29,628 bases of DNA from a virus (IMGVR_UViG_3300028490_000021:1-29628), one strand, 5' to 3'. Shown: positions 20,896-28,236, counted from the stretch's first letter. Notes: a model not told the origin generated them from the sequence alone. Numbers and translations: made by a program.

Positions 20896-23539
20896 GGAAT
20901 TTAGTAAATTCAAGGAATTCACTATTTAAAATATGAATTCCACCTCTCTTAACATAACCTATCTTCACTAAGAACGCCCTGAAATCACCAAACCCTATTT
21001 TTGAGTTCACCTTTTCAATTTCATTTAACGTGATCTTATTTTTCAATTTTATCCCAGACTTCTTAAGTTGTATCACATATTTAAAATATGTTTGACCAGA
21101 CTTGTCAAGTGTGTTTTCAGAAACGATGTAACTCATTAATGATTTTACATCTGCCTCATTTTTACTTAGATAGAATTTTAACCTTTTTAATTTCGTGAGA
21201 TACTTAAACCCCTTCGTAATTTCCATTTCGGTAATTTCCTTCAATATCTTTTTAGAAGTCCCGTCCTTAAGTGATTTATTAATTTCACTCATAAGCTTTT
21301 GCATCTTTTGTTTGTTACCAACTATGTGGTTTCTTTGTGAGAATTCCTCCATTGTGTCTGAGTCGTATTCAACATCACTTAGATTTCTGAGAGTTTCTTT
21401 CATTGAAATAATTTCTAATCTTTTATTTTCTTTCTTCACATCATTTATATTCACCGTGTGTTTTTCCTCAGCTACAAAATTAATCAGTTGATTCGATTGA
21501 TGTTTCATCAATAATTGGAAACTGTGTTTATGATCGTTTTCCAATTTATTGTATATCACCTCTACTTCATTCATGAATCTACCAACCTCGCTCAGGACGA
21601 AATCACCATATTTATCAATTTCTATCAGAAGGCTGTTACTTTTCTTATAGTATAGCTCTATGTTGTCCCTAACCTCGTTGTTCAGAGTTTCTACATCGGT
21701 CTCTAAGTACCGTTTCCTTTCTTTTACAAAATAATGAATTTCTTCTGCTTTTCTTGACCTTTTAGTCATTTGTAGGGAACTTATTACATCAGCTGTCATA
21801 CTCTCATCTATATGGAAGTGAAATTTCACATTATTCAATATGGACAAGCCTACAGTCAATGTCGGAGTATATATGAACACATCCCAAGCATCATGAGTTT
21901 CTAACTCAAATATTTCATATATGTCACTTTTTTCTATTTCTAATGTATCTGCTGAAAGAACTAAGGTTTTGAAACCATCGTTTTCGCACATGGTTTCAAT
22001 TGCCTTAGCGAGACTTTTTGTTGTACAAGATATAGTAACCTTTCTACCAAGTTTCCTTTCAGATTCAATTGTAGTGCGAATATTATTAATTATCGTACCA
22101 ATATCAGGGTATTCATATAATTTCAATTTTTCTCTATATTCGTTCACTAAAGAATATTTAGGCTTCGTTGGTATTAAGTTATCTTCAACACCATATAGGA
22201 ATGCATCAGCGACCATACAGAGCTTAGTTCTCATAGCATACATTAATTTCACTTTATTTAGATTGCCGTACTCACCCATCGAATTTCTTGAATGTAACAT
22301 TATAGAAACAAATTCATCTAAAATTATTACGTCAAAGTGTTTTAGACTATAACGCCAAAGACTATCGAACTGAACAATTAAATCGTCACCCATTTCATAT
22401 TTCCCATCAGAGTATAATTTGATATCATACTTAGACTGAAAATCTTTTGCCACTGATATTCTGTTGGTAACAAGAAGTACCTTTAAACCTCTCCTATCAC
22501 TTTCTTCAATTACTTTATCAATGACATTCGACTTACCAGTACCCATCGCTGATTTTAATTTGAATAGCCCATCACTGTCCAACCATTCATTTATGAAATC
22601 AGTTTCGGAATTACCAACTTTTATATACCGTGAGTTTATAATTTTAGTTTTTTGAGAACTACCTACACCAGAAAGTTCCGTTTCACGCTCTTTTCTACGA
22701 ACTGCTTCAAAGTAATCCTTAACATCTTTATCATTTTTTACTGAGTCAAATACATTGAAGCTTCTGTCTTTATTGAAATGGTTCATATAAAACGGATTTG
22801 ATATGAACATGAAATAACCATTTGGAGTTACCTCACTCGGGTGAAAGAATGTAATCAACCCTCTCTCTTCATTAATGTTTGATATTGAAAATCCTCTAAG
22901 TGAATATTCAGCAATACAAGCGTCAATTACTTTATTGTGAGTTTCACCTAAATTTAACTCTATATGAATTCTCTCAATGTCCTTAAGGCGATATGTTGGT
23001 ATGTATTTACCTTCTTGTAATAGGGTAATCCCCTTGGAAAAGCTTGGAGCTTGGTACGCACCTTCATTCGTACTCGTTAAGTCTATTTTACAATATGGAA
23101 ATAAAGTTTCATTCATTTCCCTTAACACACCCAATATACTTGCTCTGTTGTTAGTTCCTCTAGCCTTTAATATTGCCTTAAGGTTGAAATTATCAACACC
23201 ATTATGACTCCTAGATGGTATCACCCCAACATAGTAATCATTTTCTTTAAAATAATTAATAATCATATTTTGAGCATATTTAGTCTTCACTCTATCAAAG
23301 TCTACTATTACAAATTCCAATTTATCGTTAAGGTATTCTCTCAGGTGGAATTTACTTCTTCTCATTGTAGAAGTTTCATTAATGATATAATTCCGATTTA
23401 GATAGAATTCATTTCTCATTATCTCCAAAGTTTGTTCTAAGTTTAAATCTTTTGTAGTGAATTCAAACTCCTTATTACCGAATGGTGATTTAGGAACTTT
23501 AGATGATGTAAAATCTGAAATGAATGTTGTAATTTTCAA
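20888..23539 (-). CDS. Primase-helicase: AEP-like N-terminus plus origin-binding-type SF2 helicase
   Basis: An 883-residue protein. The N-terminal region has motifs resembling the archaeo-eukaryotic primase superfamily: Asp80-x-Asp82 in FVIVDFDRV, an S-x-H-like SRSH (109-112), and Asp153 in CKIDLTST. From about residue 325 it is a superfamily 2 helicase: Walker A AMGTGKSN (331-338), DVIILDEF (403-410), IYTPTLTVGLSI (motif V type) and LQMTKRSRKAEEIHYF (Q-x-x-x-R-x-R, motif VI). The motif set resembles the herpes UL9-type origin-binding family. The C-terminal 250 residues are helical and basic. The start is TTG, with AGGA eight bases upstream. The leader carries a 16-bp hairpin. It probably primes and unwinds DNA at replication start; the primase part is an inference. 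Confidence 0.75.
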   Translation of the reverse strand: MKITTFISDFTSSKVPKSPFGNKEFEFTTKDLNLEQTLEIMRNEFYLNRNYIINETSTMRRSKFHLREYLNDKLEFVIVDFDRVKTKYAQNMIINYFKENDYYVGVIPSRSHNGVDNFNLKAILKARGTNNRASILGVLREMNETLFPYCKIDLTSTNEGAYQAPSFSKGITLLQEGKYIPTYRLKDIERIHIELNLGETHNKVIDACIAEYSLRGFSISNINEERGLITFFHPSEVTPNGYFMFISNPFYMNHFNKDRSFNVFDSVKNDKDVKDYFEAVRRKERETELSGVGSSQKTKIINSRYIKVGNSETDFINEWLDSDGLFKLKSAMGTGKSNVIDKVIEESDRRGLKVLLVTNRISVAKDFQSKYDIKLYSDGKYEMGDDLIVQFDSLWRYSLKHFDVIILDEFVSIMLHSRNSMGEYGNLNKVKLMYAMRTKLCMVADAFLYGVEDNLIPTKPKYSLVNEYREKLKLYEYPDIGTIINNIRTTIESERKLGRKVTISCTTKSLAKAIETMCENDGFKTLVLSADTLEIEKSDIYEIFELETHDAWDVFIYTPTLTVGLSILNNVKFHFHIDESMTADVISSLQMTKRSRKAEEIHYFVKERKRYLETDVETLNNEVRDNIELYYKKSNSLLIEIDKYGDFVLSEVGRFMNEVEVIYNKLENDHKHSFQLLMKHQSNQLINFVAEEKHTVNINDVKKENKRLEIISMKETLRNLSDVEYDSDTMEEFSQRNHIVGNKQKMQKLMSEINKSLKDGTSKKILKEITEMEITKGFKYLTKLKRLKFYLSKNEADVKSLMSYIVSENTLDKSGQTYFKYVIQLKKSGIKLKNKITLNEIEKVNSKIGFGDFRAFLVKIGYVKRGGIHILNSEFLEFTKFLK

Positions 23540-23551
23540 TTTATTAGTCCT

Positions 23552-23594
23552 TTCTTCATAGATAATAGTAAAAAACCATATTATCTATGAAGAA
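23552..23594 (-). promoter_or_regulatory. 16-bp perfect hairpin in the leader of the primase-helicase gene
   Basis: The arms TTCTTCATAGATAATA (minus strand 23594-23579) and its exact complement (23567-23552) enclose an 11-base loop containing six T. The 3' arm ends next to the AGGA ribosome binding site, 13 bases before the TTG start. No T-run follows, so it is not a standard terminator. Translational control is likely. Confidence 0.75.
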
Positions 23595-23610
23595 TTAGTG
23601 TGTTTTTATA

Positions 23611-23642
23611 ATTTTATCTCGTTTAAATTAATACTAACTTAA
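23611..23642 (-). promoter_or_regulatory. Weaker middle/early-type promoter: TTAAG, TTAAT, TAAAAT
   Basis: Minus strand: TTAAG at 23642-23638, TTAAT 11 bp later, TAAAAT at 23616-23611, in the same spacing as the site at 18.4 kb. It begins in the last codons of the RNA 2'-phosphotransferase gene and would start the hairpin leader of the primase-helicase gene. Confidence 0.5.
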
Positions 23643-24170
23643 AATGTATTTAGTGTCCACATAATCAGTTAGCCATACGCCATTTTCTGATTTATAGAAT
23701 TTAATCCCATCGGAAATCATTGCTTCAGTATCGATTGTTAATAGGATGTTTTTGGTATCTCTTCTTGAAGCTACTTGAATAGCAGTTTCTTTATCTTCTG
23801 AAAGGTGTACGTGATGTCTTGACATTTTCTTAATGCCATCAATCTTAATCCATTGCCAAAACTTTTCTACAGTACCGTGATATAATCTTGTTGGTGGTAA
23901 TACCTCATCAAGTTGTAGATCAATTTTAACTGAGTGACCTTGATTAGCTCTGATCTTAGTACCAAGGACGCCAGTGTTATTGAATGAAAACCTACCTTTG
24001 GAATCTGACTTAACAATAAGCCCCAATTCTTCACGTGTTAGACCAATACCCTTGAGGACGTCCTCGATGTCAGCCCAAGCTCCTTCACCCAATGTTATAC
24101 CAAATTCTTGAGGAGCATGTCTGAGTGCGTATGTGAGTGCTCTACCCTTTGTCTTAAGTGATTGTGTCAT
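23634..24170 (-). CDS. kptA: RNA 2'-phosphotransferase (KptA/Tpt1 family)
   Basis: A 178-residue protein of normal family length with all key motifs. Arg17-His18 lie in ALRHAP, Arg74 in KIRANQGHS (the family's RANQGHS signature), LYHGT (96-100), RHHVHLSED (118-126), ASRRD (134-138, probable second phosphate-binding Arg) and GVWLTDYV near the C-terminus. Tpt1/KptA enzymes transfer an internal RNA 2'-phosphate to NAD+, giving ADP-ribose 1'',2''-cyclic phosphate and nicotinamide. In eukaryotes this finishes tRNA splicing; the bacterial and phage role is unclear, perhaps RNA repair after nuclease attack. No RNA ligase or kinase is in this window. AAGGA precedes the ATG, which overlaps the stop of the 55-residue gene. 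Confidence 0.93.
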   Translation of the reverse strand: MTQSLKTKGRALTYALRHAPQEFGITLGEGAWADIEDVLKGIGLTREELGLIVKSDSKGRFSFNNTGVLGTKIRANQGHSVKIDLQLDEVLPPTRLYHGTVEKFWQWIKIDGIKKMSRHHVHLSEDKETAIQVASRRDTKNILLTIDTEAMISDGIKFYKSENGVWLTDYVDTKYILS

Positions 24171-24337
24171 TACTTTTCCTTAATTCTGGTTGCTTTACTA
24201 AATTTCTTTAATATTTTCTTTACTATCTTTAAATCAGGTACATCTTCGGAAGTCCAGTGTTTATTATCATGTTGGAAATTATGTATAAGATCGGTTAATA
24301 CCCGTTCCTCTTGCCATTTCAATTTTACTTTAATCAT
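24170..24337 (-). CDS. Small basic protein (55 aa)
   Basis: An unrecognised 55-residue, Lys-rich protein (MIKVKLKWQEERVLTDLIHN ... LKIVKKILKKFSKATRIKEK). It has no membrane segment. Both ends overlap neighbours: ATGA with the 58-residue gene upstream and TAATG with the phosphotransferase downstream. It could bind nucleic acid, but only its charge suggests this. Confidence 0.6.
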   Translation of the reverse strand: MIKVKLKWQEERVLTDLIHNFQHDNKHWTSEDVPDLKIVKKILKKFSKATRIKEK

Positions 24338-24510
24338 ACTTTATCCATCCTTACGATTTCAGATATACCAAATATAACCAAACCACCCAACAAAGACATC
24401 ATTAATGCGAACCCAGCTTCAGACCCTCTATTAAATATATCAAAACCACCAACCCAGAAAACTGCTCTGACTGATGAAACTGCGATTAAGTATCGAATGT
24501 ACCATTTCAT
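24334..24510 (-). CDS. Small membrane protein (58 aa)
   Basis: A 58-residue protein with two predicted membrane segments: roughly residues 5-23 (RYLIAVSSVRAVFWVGGF) and 33-51 (AGFALMMSLLGGLVIFGISE). Start and stop overlap its neighbours as ATGA, a sign of coupled translation. No family recognised. It belongs to the membrane-protein cluster between 24.3 and 28.9 kb. Confidence 0.6.
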   Translation of the reverse strand: MKWYIRYLIAVSSVRAVFWVGGFDIFNRGSEAGFALMMSLLGGLVIFGISEIVRMDKV

Positions 24511-24764
24511 ATTAACCCCTTTGGGAATATATTTTCCTTTTGTTTTTCCATATGTACTCTATCAAGTGGTAAGAATTCTCCCATAGAAAATTCAATCACT
24601 CTAGGTTCATTGGGACTTTCTGTGTGTAAAAAACTACCGAACGCTTGTCTACGCTCTTGTTGAGTACCTCTGTTCCCGTTACCGTACAACATCTTTTCTT
24701 GTCTTTCGAAACCATGTCTAAGTTCAAGGACTTTTGCCTTAAACTCGACCAACGTGTTGATCAT
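24507..24764 (-). CDS. Hypothetical soluble protein (85 aa)
   Basis: An unrecognised 85-residue protein with a helical N-terminus (LVEFKAKVLELRHGFERQEK) and a polar, Gly/Arg-rich middle. No membrane segments. The start overlaps the stop of the membrane protein gene upstream (ATGA), and the stop overlaps the next gene in the same way. The ribosome binding site is weak, so translation probably depends on coupling. Confidence 0.6.
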   Translation of the reverse strand: MINTLVEFKAKVLELRHGFERQEKMLYGNGNRGTQQERRQAFGSFLHTESPNEPRVIEFSMGEFLPLDRVHMEKQKENIFPKGLI

Positions 24765-25348
24765 TTCTTTGCACCGTTACTTTCTTTATCTTCAATGAAT
24801 ATTTTTCTTACTGCGTCATAAATCGTACCCATTTCTGTTAAGAACCCGTCTTTTGTCTTGAATTTCATAATGTATGATTTGACTTTCATTCTATATAGAC
24901 GAACCATTGCCATAACTTCTTTGTATATGCTTCTGTTTTTAGCCCAATTGAACGCTTTCATTACTAACTCATACAAGCCTTTGAACCAACCGATTGCCAA
25001 TAGTTTTGGTTTCAATATTGCGAACAACCAGAATGCTATCGCAGCAACTGGAACCTTCAATATATAGACTAACACACCAATGAACACTGAACCAGTCAAC
25101 ATAAGACTAAGTGAATAAATTCCCAAGTATTCAGCAACCGCAAATGGGATTAGAAATATACCCAATGAGCCGTATCCTGAACTTGTTTGAACCATCTTCT
25201 TGAATTTATCTAAGAACTCAAGTTTATTGAAGAAGTTCTTAATTGGTACACCGAGTGTTTTCCAAATTAATTCTTCAAAGATTATGAATACGAGTACAAT
25301 GAAGACCTCAATTACTTTTACAATTGTGTTTAATATTTTCTTTATCAT
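24761..25348 (-). CDS. Multi-pass membrane protein (195 aa)
   Basis: A 195-residue protein with about four predicted membrane helices: about 9-28 (IVKVIEVFIVLVFIIFEELI), 62-82 (SLGIFLIPFAVAEYLGIYSL), 82-98 (MLTGSVFIGVLVYILK) and 99-120 (VPVAAIAFWLFAILKPKLLAIG). A basic, probably cytoplasmic tail follows. AAGGG lies before the ATG. It resembles the 331-residue neighbour in composition (several helices then a Lys/Arg-rich tail), which suggests they act together. No family recognised. Confidence 0.65.
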   Translation of the reverse strand: MIKKILNTIVKVIEVFIVLVFIIFEELIWKTLGVPIKNFFNKLEFLDKFKKMVQTSSGYGSLGIFLIPFAVAEYLGIYSLSLMLTGSVFIGVLVYILKVPVAAIAFWLFAILKPKLLAIGWFKGLYELVMKAFNWAKNRSIYKEVMAMVRLYRMKVKSYIMKFKTKDGFLTEMGTIYDAVRKIFIEDKESNGAKK

Positions 25349-25369
25349 GTTTACCCTTTTATTTTAATT

Positions 25370-25387
25370 TAGCTGTTGTGCCAGCTA
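25370..25387 (-). repeat. Small perfect hairpin in an 84-base gap
   Basis: TAGCTG-GCACAA-CAGCTA on the minus strand, a 6-bp stem 22 bases before the ATG of the 195-residue membrane protein gene. No T-run follows. The rest of the gap shows no clear promoter; a CATAAT just upstream lacks the TTAAG boxes. Confidence 0.45.
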
Positions 25388-25432
25388 TTATGTATTTCTT
25401 ACTTCGATAAAACCCTATTCTATATTGGTGCA

Positions 25433-25882
25433 TTATTCAATCCACCCAGAGCCACCACCGTCATCATATCTTTCTTGCCATTGGTCTTCAATTGAATCAG
25501 CAAGCTCTTGAAGATCTTCGATATCTTCATCATATTCAATTTCATTGTCATCTAAGAAAACCCTTAAGTCATCTATGTCATCGAAGGTATCAGTTTGTGT
25601 ACCATCTCTTAGTAATTCATAACCACCTATGTGACATAATGAAACTTTATCAGGTGAATCTTCATCACAATCATCACATTCTTCGTAAAGGTTAGCTTCA
25701 AGGGTATCTTCATAATCTAAATCCTTTTCAATGTTTACAACACCAGCTTTTTCTAACTTTACCCAAATTCCTGTAGCGATTTCATTTGCTTCGCTTGAAC
25801 CTAAATAATCCTTATGTATGGAATTGAATACATTCATTACGCTCTTAATTGCTTCTAACTCTTCTTTATTAAACTCTACCAT
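25433..25882 (-). CDS. Acidic protein with a possible CxxC...CH metal site (149 aa)
   Basis: A 149-residue, very acidic protein. It starts with a helix (VEFNKEELEAIKSVMNVFNS), has a CDDCDEDSPDKVSLCH segment (C-x2-C-x9-C-H, possibly zinc-binding), and a long Asp/Glu-rich tail ending GGGSGWIE. I place the start at MVEFNKEEL because AAAGGA lies seven bases upstream and the overlap with the preceding gene is then only 14 bases; the longer frame to 26011 would overlap it by 143. Function unknown. Acidic phage proteins are sometimes DNA mimics, but nothing specific supports that here. Confidence 0.65.
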   Translation of the reverse strand: MVEFNKEELEAIKSVMNVFNSIHKDYLGSSEANEIATGIWVKLEKAGVVNIEKDLDYEDTLEANLYEECDDCDEDSPDKVSLCHIGGYELLRDGTQTDTFDDIDDLRVFLDDNEIEYDEDIEDLQELADSIEDQWQERYDDGGGSGWIE

Positions 25883-26864
25883 TTCTGTTCCTTTGTGATT
25901 TTCTTTTTTCTCTAGCTTTACGCCAATCTCTTTTCTTAAGTACCTTTTCATCAAAGAAGGTTTTCGCCTTCTTGTGAAGTGATTCTTTTTCTTTTTCTTT
26001 ACGAGCTTCACGCTTCACCAATAACATCTCCCTAGAAGTACGATGAATTTCTCTTCGCTGAATTAATTTATCCCTTGCATTCAAGTCTTTATTTATAATT
26101 CTTTCTAACCATCTATTGAAATTAATTGACCATATTACAAGTCTATGTTTTGGGTCTACTCCTACCACTTTGAAAACTGAATTCACTAAATTTAATATGT
26201 CTCCTAAGAAACCTATTGTTGTCATTACCCAATTAATCATAGCTCTACCAATAGGACGCTTCTCCATCCAAGTTATCAAATAATTCAATAGTGTTAGTTG
26301 AAATATAAACGCTATGAAAGATGATATGAAACTGAACCCAGTTGCTATGAAATTAAACAACCCTGCAAATAGAGGGTATATTAATGCATACAAAAACTTC
26401 TGAATCGCAGTCCCTAGCACCTTTGTCCAGAAGAAGTAGAACAACGGAACAGACAATAACGTACTTCCGACTGCCTTTGCCTTTTGAACTGGTGTACTAT
26501 CCTTGATATCCTGCATCTTCATTTTAAATACAGTGACGATATTTGCTTTATAACGCCCAACTGAATGTTCAGCAAAGAACTTTGACATAACATCAATTAA
26601 GTGCCTTTTAAGCAAGACCCCAGCCGTTGTCATAGCAAGAGCTTTCTTACCACCAGATTTAGCTACTCCCATAGCAAATGTCTTAGCACCCCCGAGTTTT
26701 ACCCCAAGACCTAAGTTCAATACAAGTAAGCCAATAGCATCCCAATAATGAAGGTACTTAAAAAGTCCTATGACAAAAACCAATCCCAAAATAACCAATA
26801 CGGCTACTATATGATTTTCTAGCCAAATAATGATATTTTCAAATGTAGTTGTTTTTTCTTGCAT
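25869..26864 (-). CDS. Large multi-pass membrane protein with basic tail (331 aa)
   Basis: A 331-residue protein with about six membrane segments: about 15-32 (HIVAVLVILGLVFVIGLF), 40-56, 130-150 (LLSVPLFYFFWTKVLG), then a dense hydrophobic stretch about 155-198 (LYALIYPLFAGLFNFIATGF, FISSFIAFIFQLTLLNYLI), and one near 212-232 (NWVMTTIGFLGDILNLV). From about residue 260 the tail is strongly basic (RDKLIQRREIHRTSREML ... KREKRKSQRNRNGRV, with many Lys/Arg). AAAGGA lies before the ATG. It could anchor nucleic acid or phage proteins to the membrane; that is inferred from the tail charge. No family recognised. Confidence 0.7.
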   Translation of the reverse strand: MQEKTTTFENIIIWLENHIVAVLVILGLVFVIGLFKYLHYWDAIGLLVLNLGLGVKLGGAKTFAMGVAKSGGKKALAMTTAGVLLKRHLIDVMSKFFAEHSVGRYKANIVTVFKMKMQDIKDSTPVQKAKAVGSTLLSVPLFYFFWTKVLGTAIQKFLYALIYPLFAGLFNFIATGFSFISSFIAFIFQLTLLNYLITWMEKRPIGRAMINWVMTTIGFLGDILNLVNSVFKVVGVDPKHRLVIWSINFNRWLERIINKDLNARDKLIQRREIHRTSREMLLVKREARKEKEKESLHKKAKTFFDEKVLKKRDWRKAREKRKSQRNRNGRV

Positions 26865-26866
26865 CT

Positions 26867-27310
26867 TTATCCTTTATTGGCTATTTCATTTTTCGTTACA
26901 CAAATTTCATTTAGTGCGTCTGATATAAGTTTGTCTCTGTTTAATTTATTCAATTCCCCGTTTGGGTTCCAAGCATCATAATGACTCAACCAATTAACAA
27001 TTTCAGTTATATCCGATGTATGTGATTTCTTTAGGTTATGGATTAGTTCTGGAATTTTAACATAAAATGAATCTATGTTTGGTAGTTCATTTACGACATT
27101 TTCCAATAGGTCATATTCTTCTTCAAGGAAATTATGACCAATTTGTGATGGACCTTTAGATACACCACCATTACTATCAATGTGGTCAAAGTGAACATAT
27201 TGTGGTCTTAGTTGATTCACAACTATTACACACCTAATACCTTTTTTCAAAGATTTAGTGTTTACTAAAATGTTACCAACTTTTAAATTTGTGATATCTT
27301 TTTGAGTCAT
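26867..27310 (-). CDS. Hypothetical soluble protein (147 aa)
   Basis: An unrecognised 147-residue protein. The N-terminal 55 residues look like a small beta domain (LKVGNILVNTKSLKKGIRCVIV, RPQYVHFDHIDSNGG), the rest helical (IPELIHNLKKS, EIVNWLSHYDAW). It is the first gene after the promoter at 27337-27369, with AAAGG eight bases before the ATG, and it leads the operon that includes the membrane proteins to its left. Confidence 0.65.
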   Translation of the reverse strand: MTQKDITNLKVGNILVNTKSLKKGIRCVIVVNQLRPQYVHFDHIDSNGGVSKGPSQIGHNFLEEEYDLLENVVNELPNIDSFYVKIPELIHNLKKSHTSDITEIVNWLSHYDAWNPNGELNKLNRDKLISDALNEICVTKNEIANKG

Positions 27311-27336
27311 ATTAAGCCTTTCAAACTTTATACTCT

Positions 27337-27369
27337 ATTATACCGTAATGTAGCTTAAACTTTGCTTAA
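27337..27369 (-). promoter_or_regulatory. Middle/early-type promoter: TTAAG, TTAAG, TATAAT
   Basis: Minus strand: TTAAG at 27369-27365, TTTAAG 11 bp later, TATAAT at 27342-27337, and a TATAAA 10 bp downstream. The downstream TATAATAnAGTATAAA is almost the same as at 20863-20895. It starts right after the stop of the 122-residue gene. Confidence 0.78.
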
Positions 27370-27738
27370 TTATCTACTTGCATCTCTGTACACATACATA
27401 GTATATGGACCAATTTCGAAATACTTTTTCCCAAGTGACTTTTCATTTGCGTCTAATTGTCTATTGTGATTTTCATCATAATACCCAAACCCGTATCTAT
27501 AACCCCTTGAACTGTCTGAATCAGAAGCAGTAGCAGTTGTTAATTTTTCAACACCAAACCAAGTAATCACTGGTTTCGTTTGTCCAGCCAATACTTCTAC
27601 TCTACCCTCTTTAAACCCATATGAAGTAAGGTACGCTCTTTGAAATTTGTTTTGATTTTCTTCTGAAAACAATTTAATCCCTATGAAACCACCGACTATT
27701 AACACAACTGCCACAATTCCAATTATCCAATTTTTCAT
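27370..27738 (-). CDS. Membrane-anchored or secreted small protein (122 aa)
   Basis: A 122-residue protein with one N-terminal hydrophobic helix (IIGIVAVVLIVGGFIGIKLF) after MKNW, acting as an uncleaved anchor or signal peptide. The remainder is polar and beta-rich (RAYLTSYGFKEGRVEVLAGQ, YFEIGPYTMYVYRD), and so probably periplasmic. It includes DENHNRQLDANEKSLG, which looks like an EF-hand-type loop (D-E-N-H-N-R-Q-L-D), though not a certain calcium site. AAGGA precedes the ATG. Function unknown; an envelope role such as exclusion of other phages is possible. Confidence 0.65.
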   Translation of the reverse strand: MKNWIIGIVAVVLIVGGFIGIKLFSEENQNKFQRAYLTSYGFKEGRVEVLAGQTKPVITWFGVEKLTTATASDSDSSRGYRYGFGYYDENHNRQLDANEKSLGKKYFEIGPYTMYVYRDASR

Positions 27739-27750
27739 TTTAAATCCTTA

Positions 27751-27954
27751 TTATTTTGTAGGCTCAATGAGCATTACTTCTTTTATAGCTTTCCAAATTT
27801 CCCGATCACTCGATCCTGGAGATATCCAATTAGTTGGTGAAATCCATCTATCACCGTTTGCCAAACTACCTACTGCTGCGAGAGAAGAACCACCTTCTTT
27901 CCAAAAGACACGATATAATCCGTGGGTTAGTTCTTGAACTTTTGCTTTTTTCAT
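27751..27954 (-). CDS. Hypothetical small protein (67 aa)
   Basis: An unrecognised 67-residue protein, beta-rich with many Trp (LYRVFWKEGGSSLAAVGSLA, DRWISPTNWISPG) and a C-terminal helix (DREIWKAIKEVMLI). AAGGA lies seven bases before the ATG, which overlaps the stop of the 44-residue membrane peptide gene (ATGA). Nothing more can be inferred. Confidence 0.6.
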   Translation of the reverse strand: MKKAKVQELTHGLYRVFWKEGGSSLAAVGSLANGDRWISPTNWISPGSSDREIWKAIKEVMLIEPTK

Positions 27955-28085
27955 TTTAAATCCTTAAGTTCTTTTTCAAGTTCTAAAATCTTTTCTTTCA
28001 AATGACCTTTACTTGTCAAACAATACCCCATACCAAACATTGACGCAAACGTCAAAAATCCTAAAACTCCAAATGCTAATCCCAT
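27951..28085 (-). CDS. Small single-pass membrane peptide (44 aa)
   Basis: A 44-residue protein: a hydrophobic helix (LAFGVLGFLTFASMFGMGY) followed by a charged amphipathic helix (KGHLKEKILELEKELKDLK) with coiled-coil spacing. AAGGA lies seven bases before the ATG, and both ends are tightly linked to neighbours (stop overlaps the next ATG). The layout, membrane anchor plus short coiled coil, resembles small phage membrane regulators in form only. Function unknown. Confidence 0.6.
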   Translation of the reverse strand: MGLAFGVLGFLTFASMFGMGYCLTSKGHLKEKILELEKELKDLK

Positions 28086-28086
28086 T

Positions 28087-28230
28087 TTAATCCTTCTTAT
28101 TAAATTCTTTTTCTATAATATCTCTAATCACTTCCCACTCATCTTTACTCATGAGATGGGGAAGCTTTGCCTCTACGATTTTTTCAGTTGGTTTATCCGT
28201 TAGGAAATATACATTTTTTATAAATTTCAT
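28087..28230 (-). CDS. Hypothetical small protein (47 aa)
   Basis: An unrecognised 47-residue charged protein (MKFIKNVYFLTDKPTEKIVE ... WEVIRDIIEKEFNKKD). It has no ribosome binding site at normal spacing; the nearest GAGGAT sits in a hairpin 18 bases upstream at the end of the preceding gene. Coupled translation is likely. The next gene's ATG lies two bases past its stop. Confidence 0.5.
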   Translation of the reverse strand: MKFIKNVYFLTDKPTEKIVEAKLPHLMSKDEWEVIRDIIEKEFNKKD

Positions 28231-28236
28231 TTGTGA

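Noticed and set aside
21195-22352. Several plus-strand ORFs of 60-143 codons opposite the primase-helicase gene and elsewhere.
   Set aside because: They are antisense shadows of well-supported minus-strand genes, lack ribosome binding sites and show no protein-like motifs.
24430-24445. A plus-strand ATTAAATA inside the 58-residue membrane-protein gene.
   Set aside because: It lies in coding sequence on the opposite strand with no plus-strand gene after it; a chance match in AT-rich DNA.
25883-26011. N-terminal extension of the acidic CxxC protein starting at 26011.
   Set aside because: It would overlap the upstream membrane-protein gene by 143 bases, is a basic shadow unlike the acidic remainder, and the internal ATG at 25882 has the good ribosome binding site.
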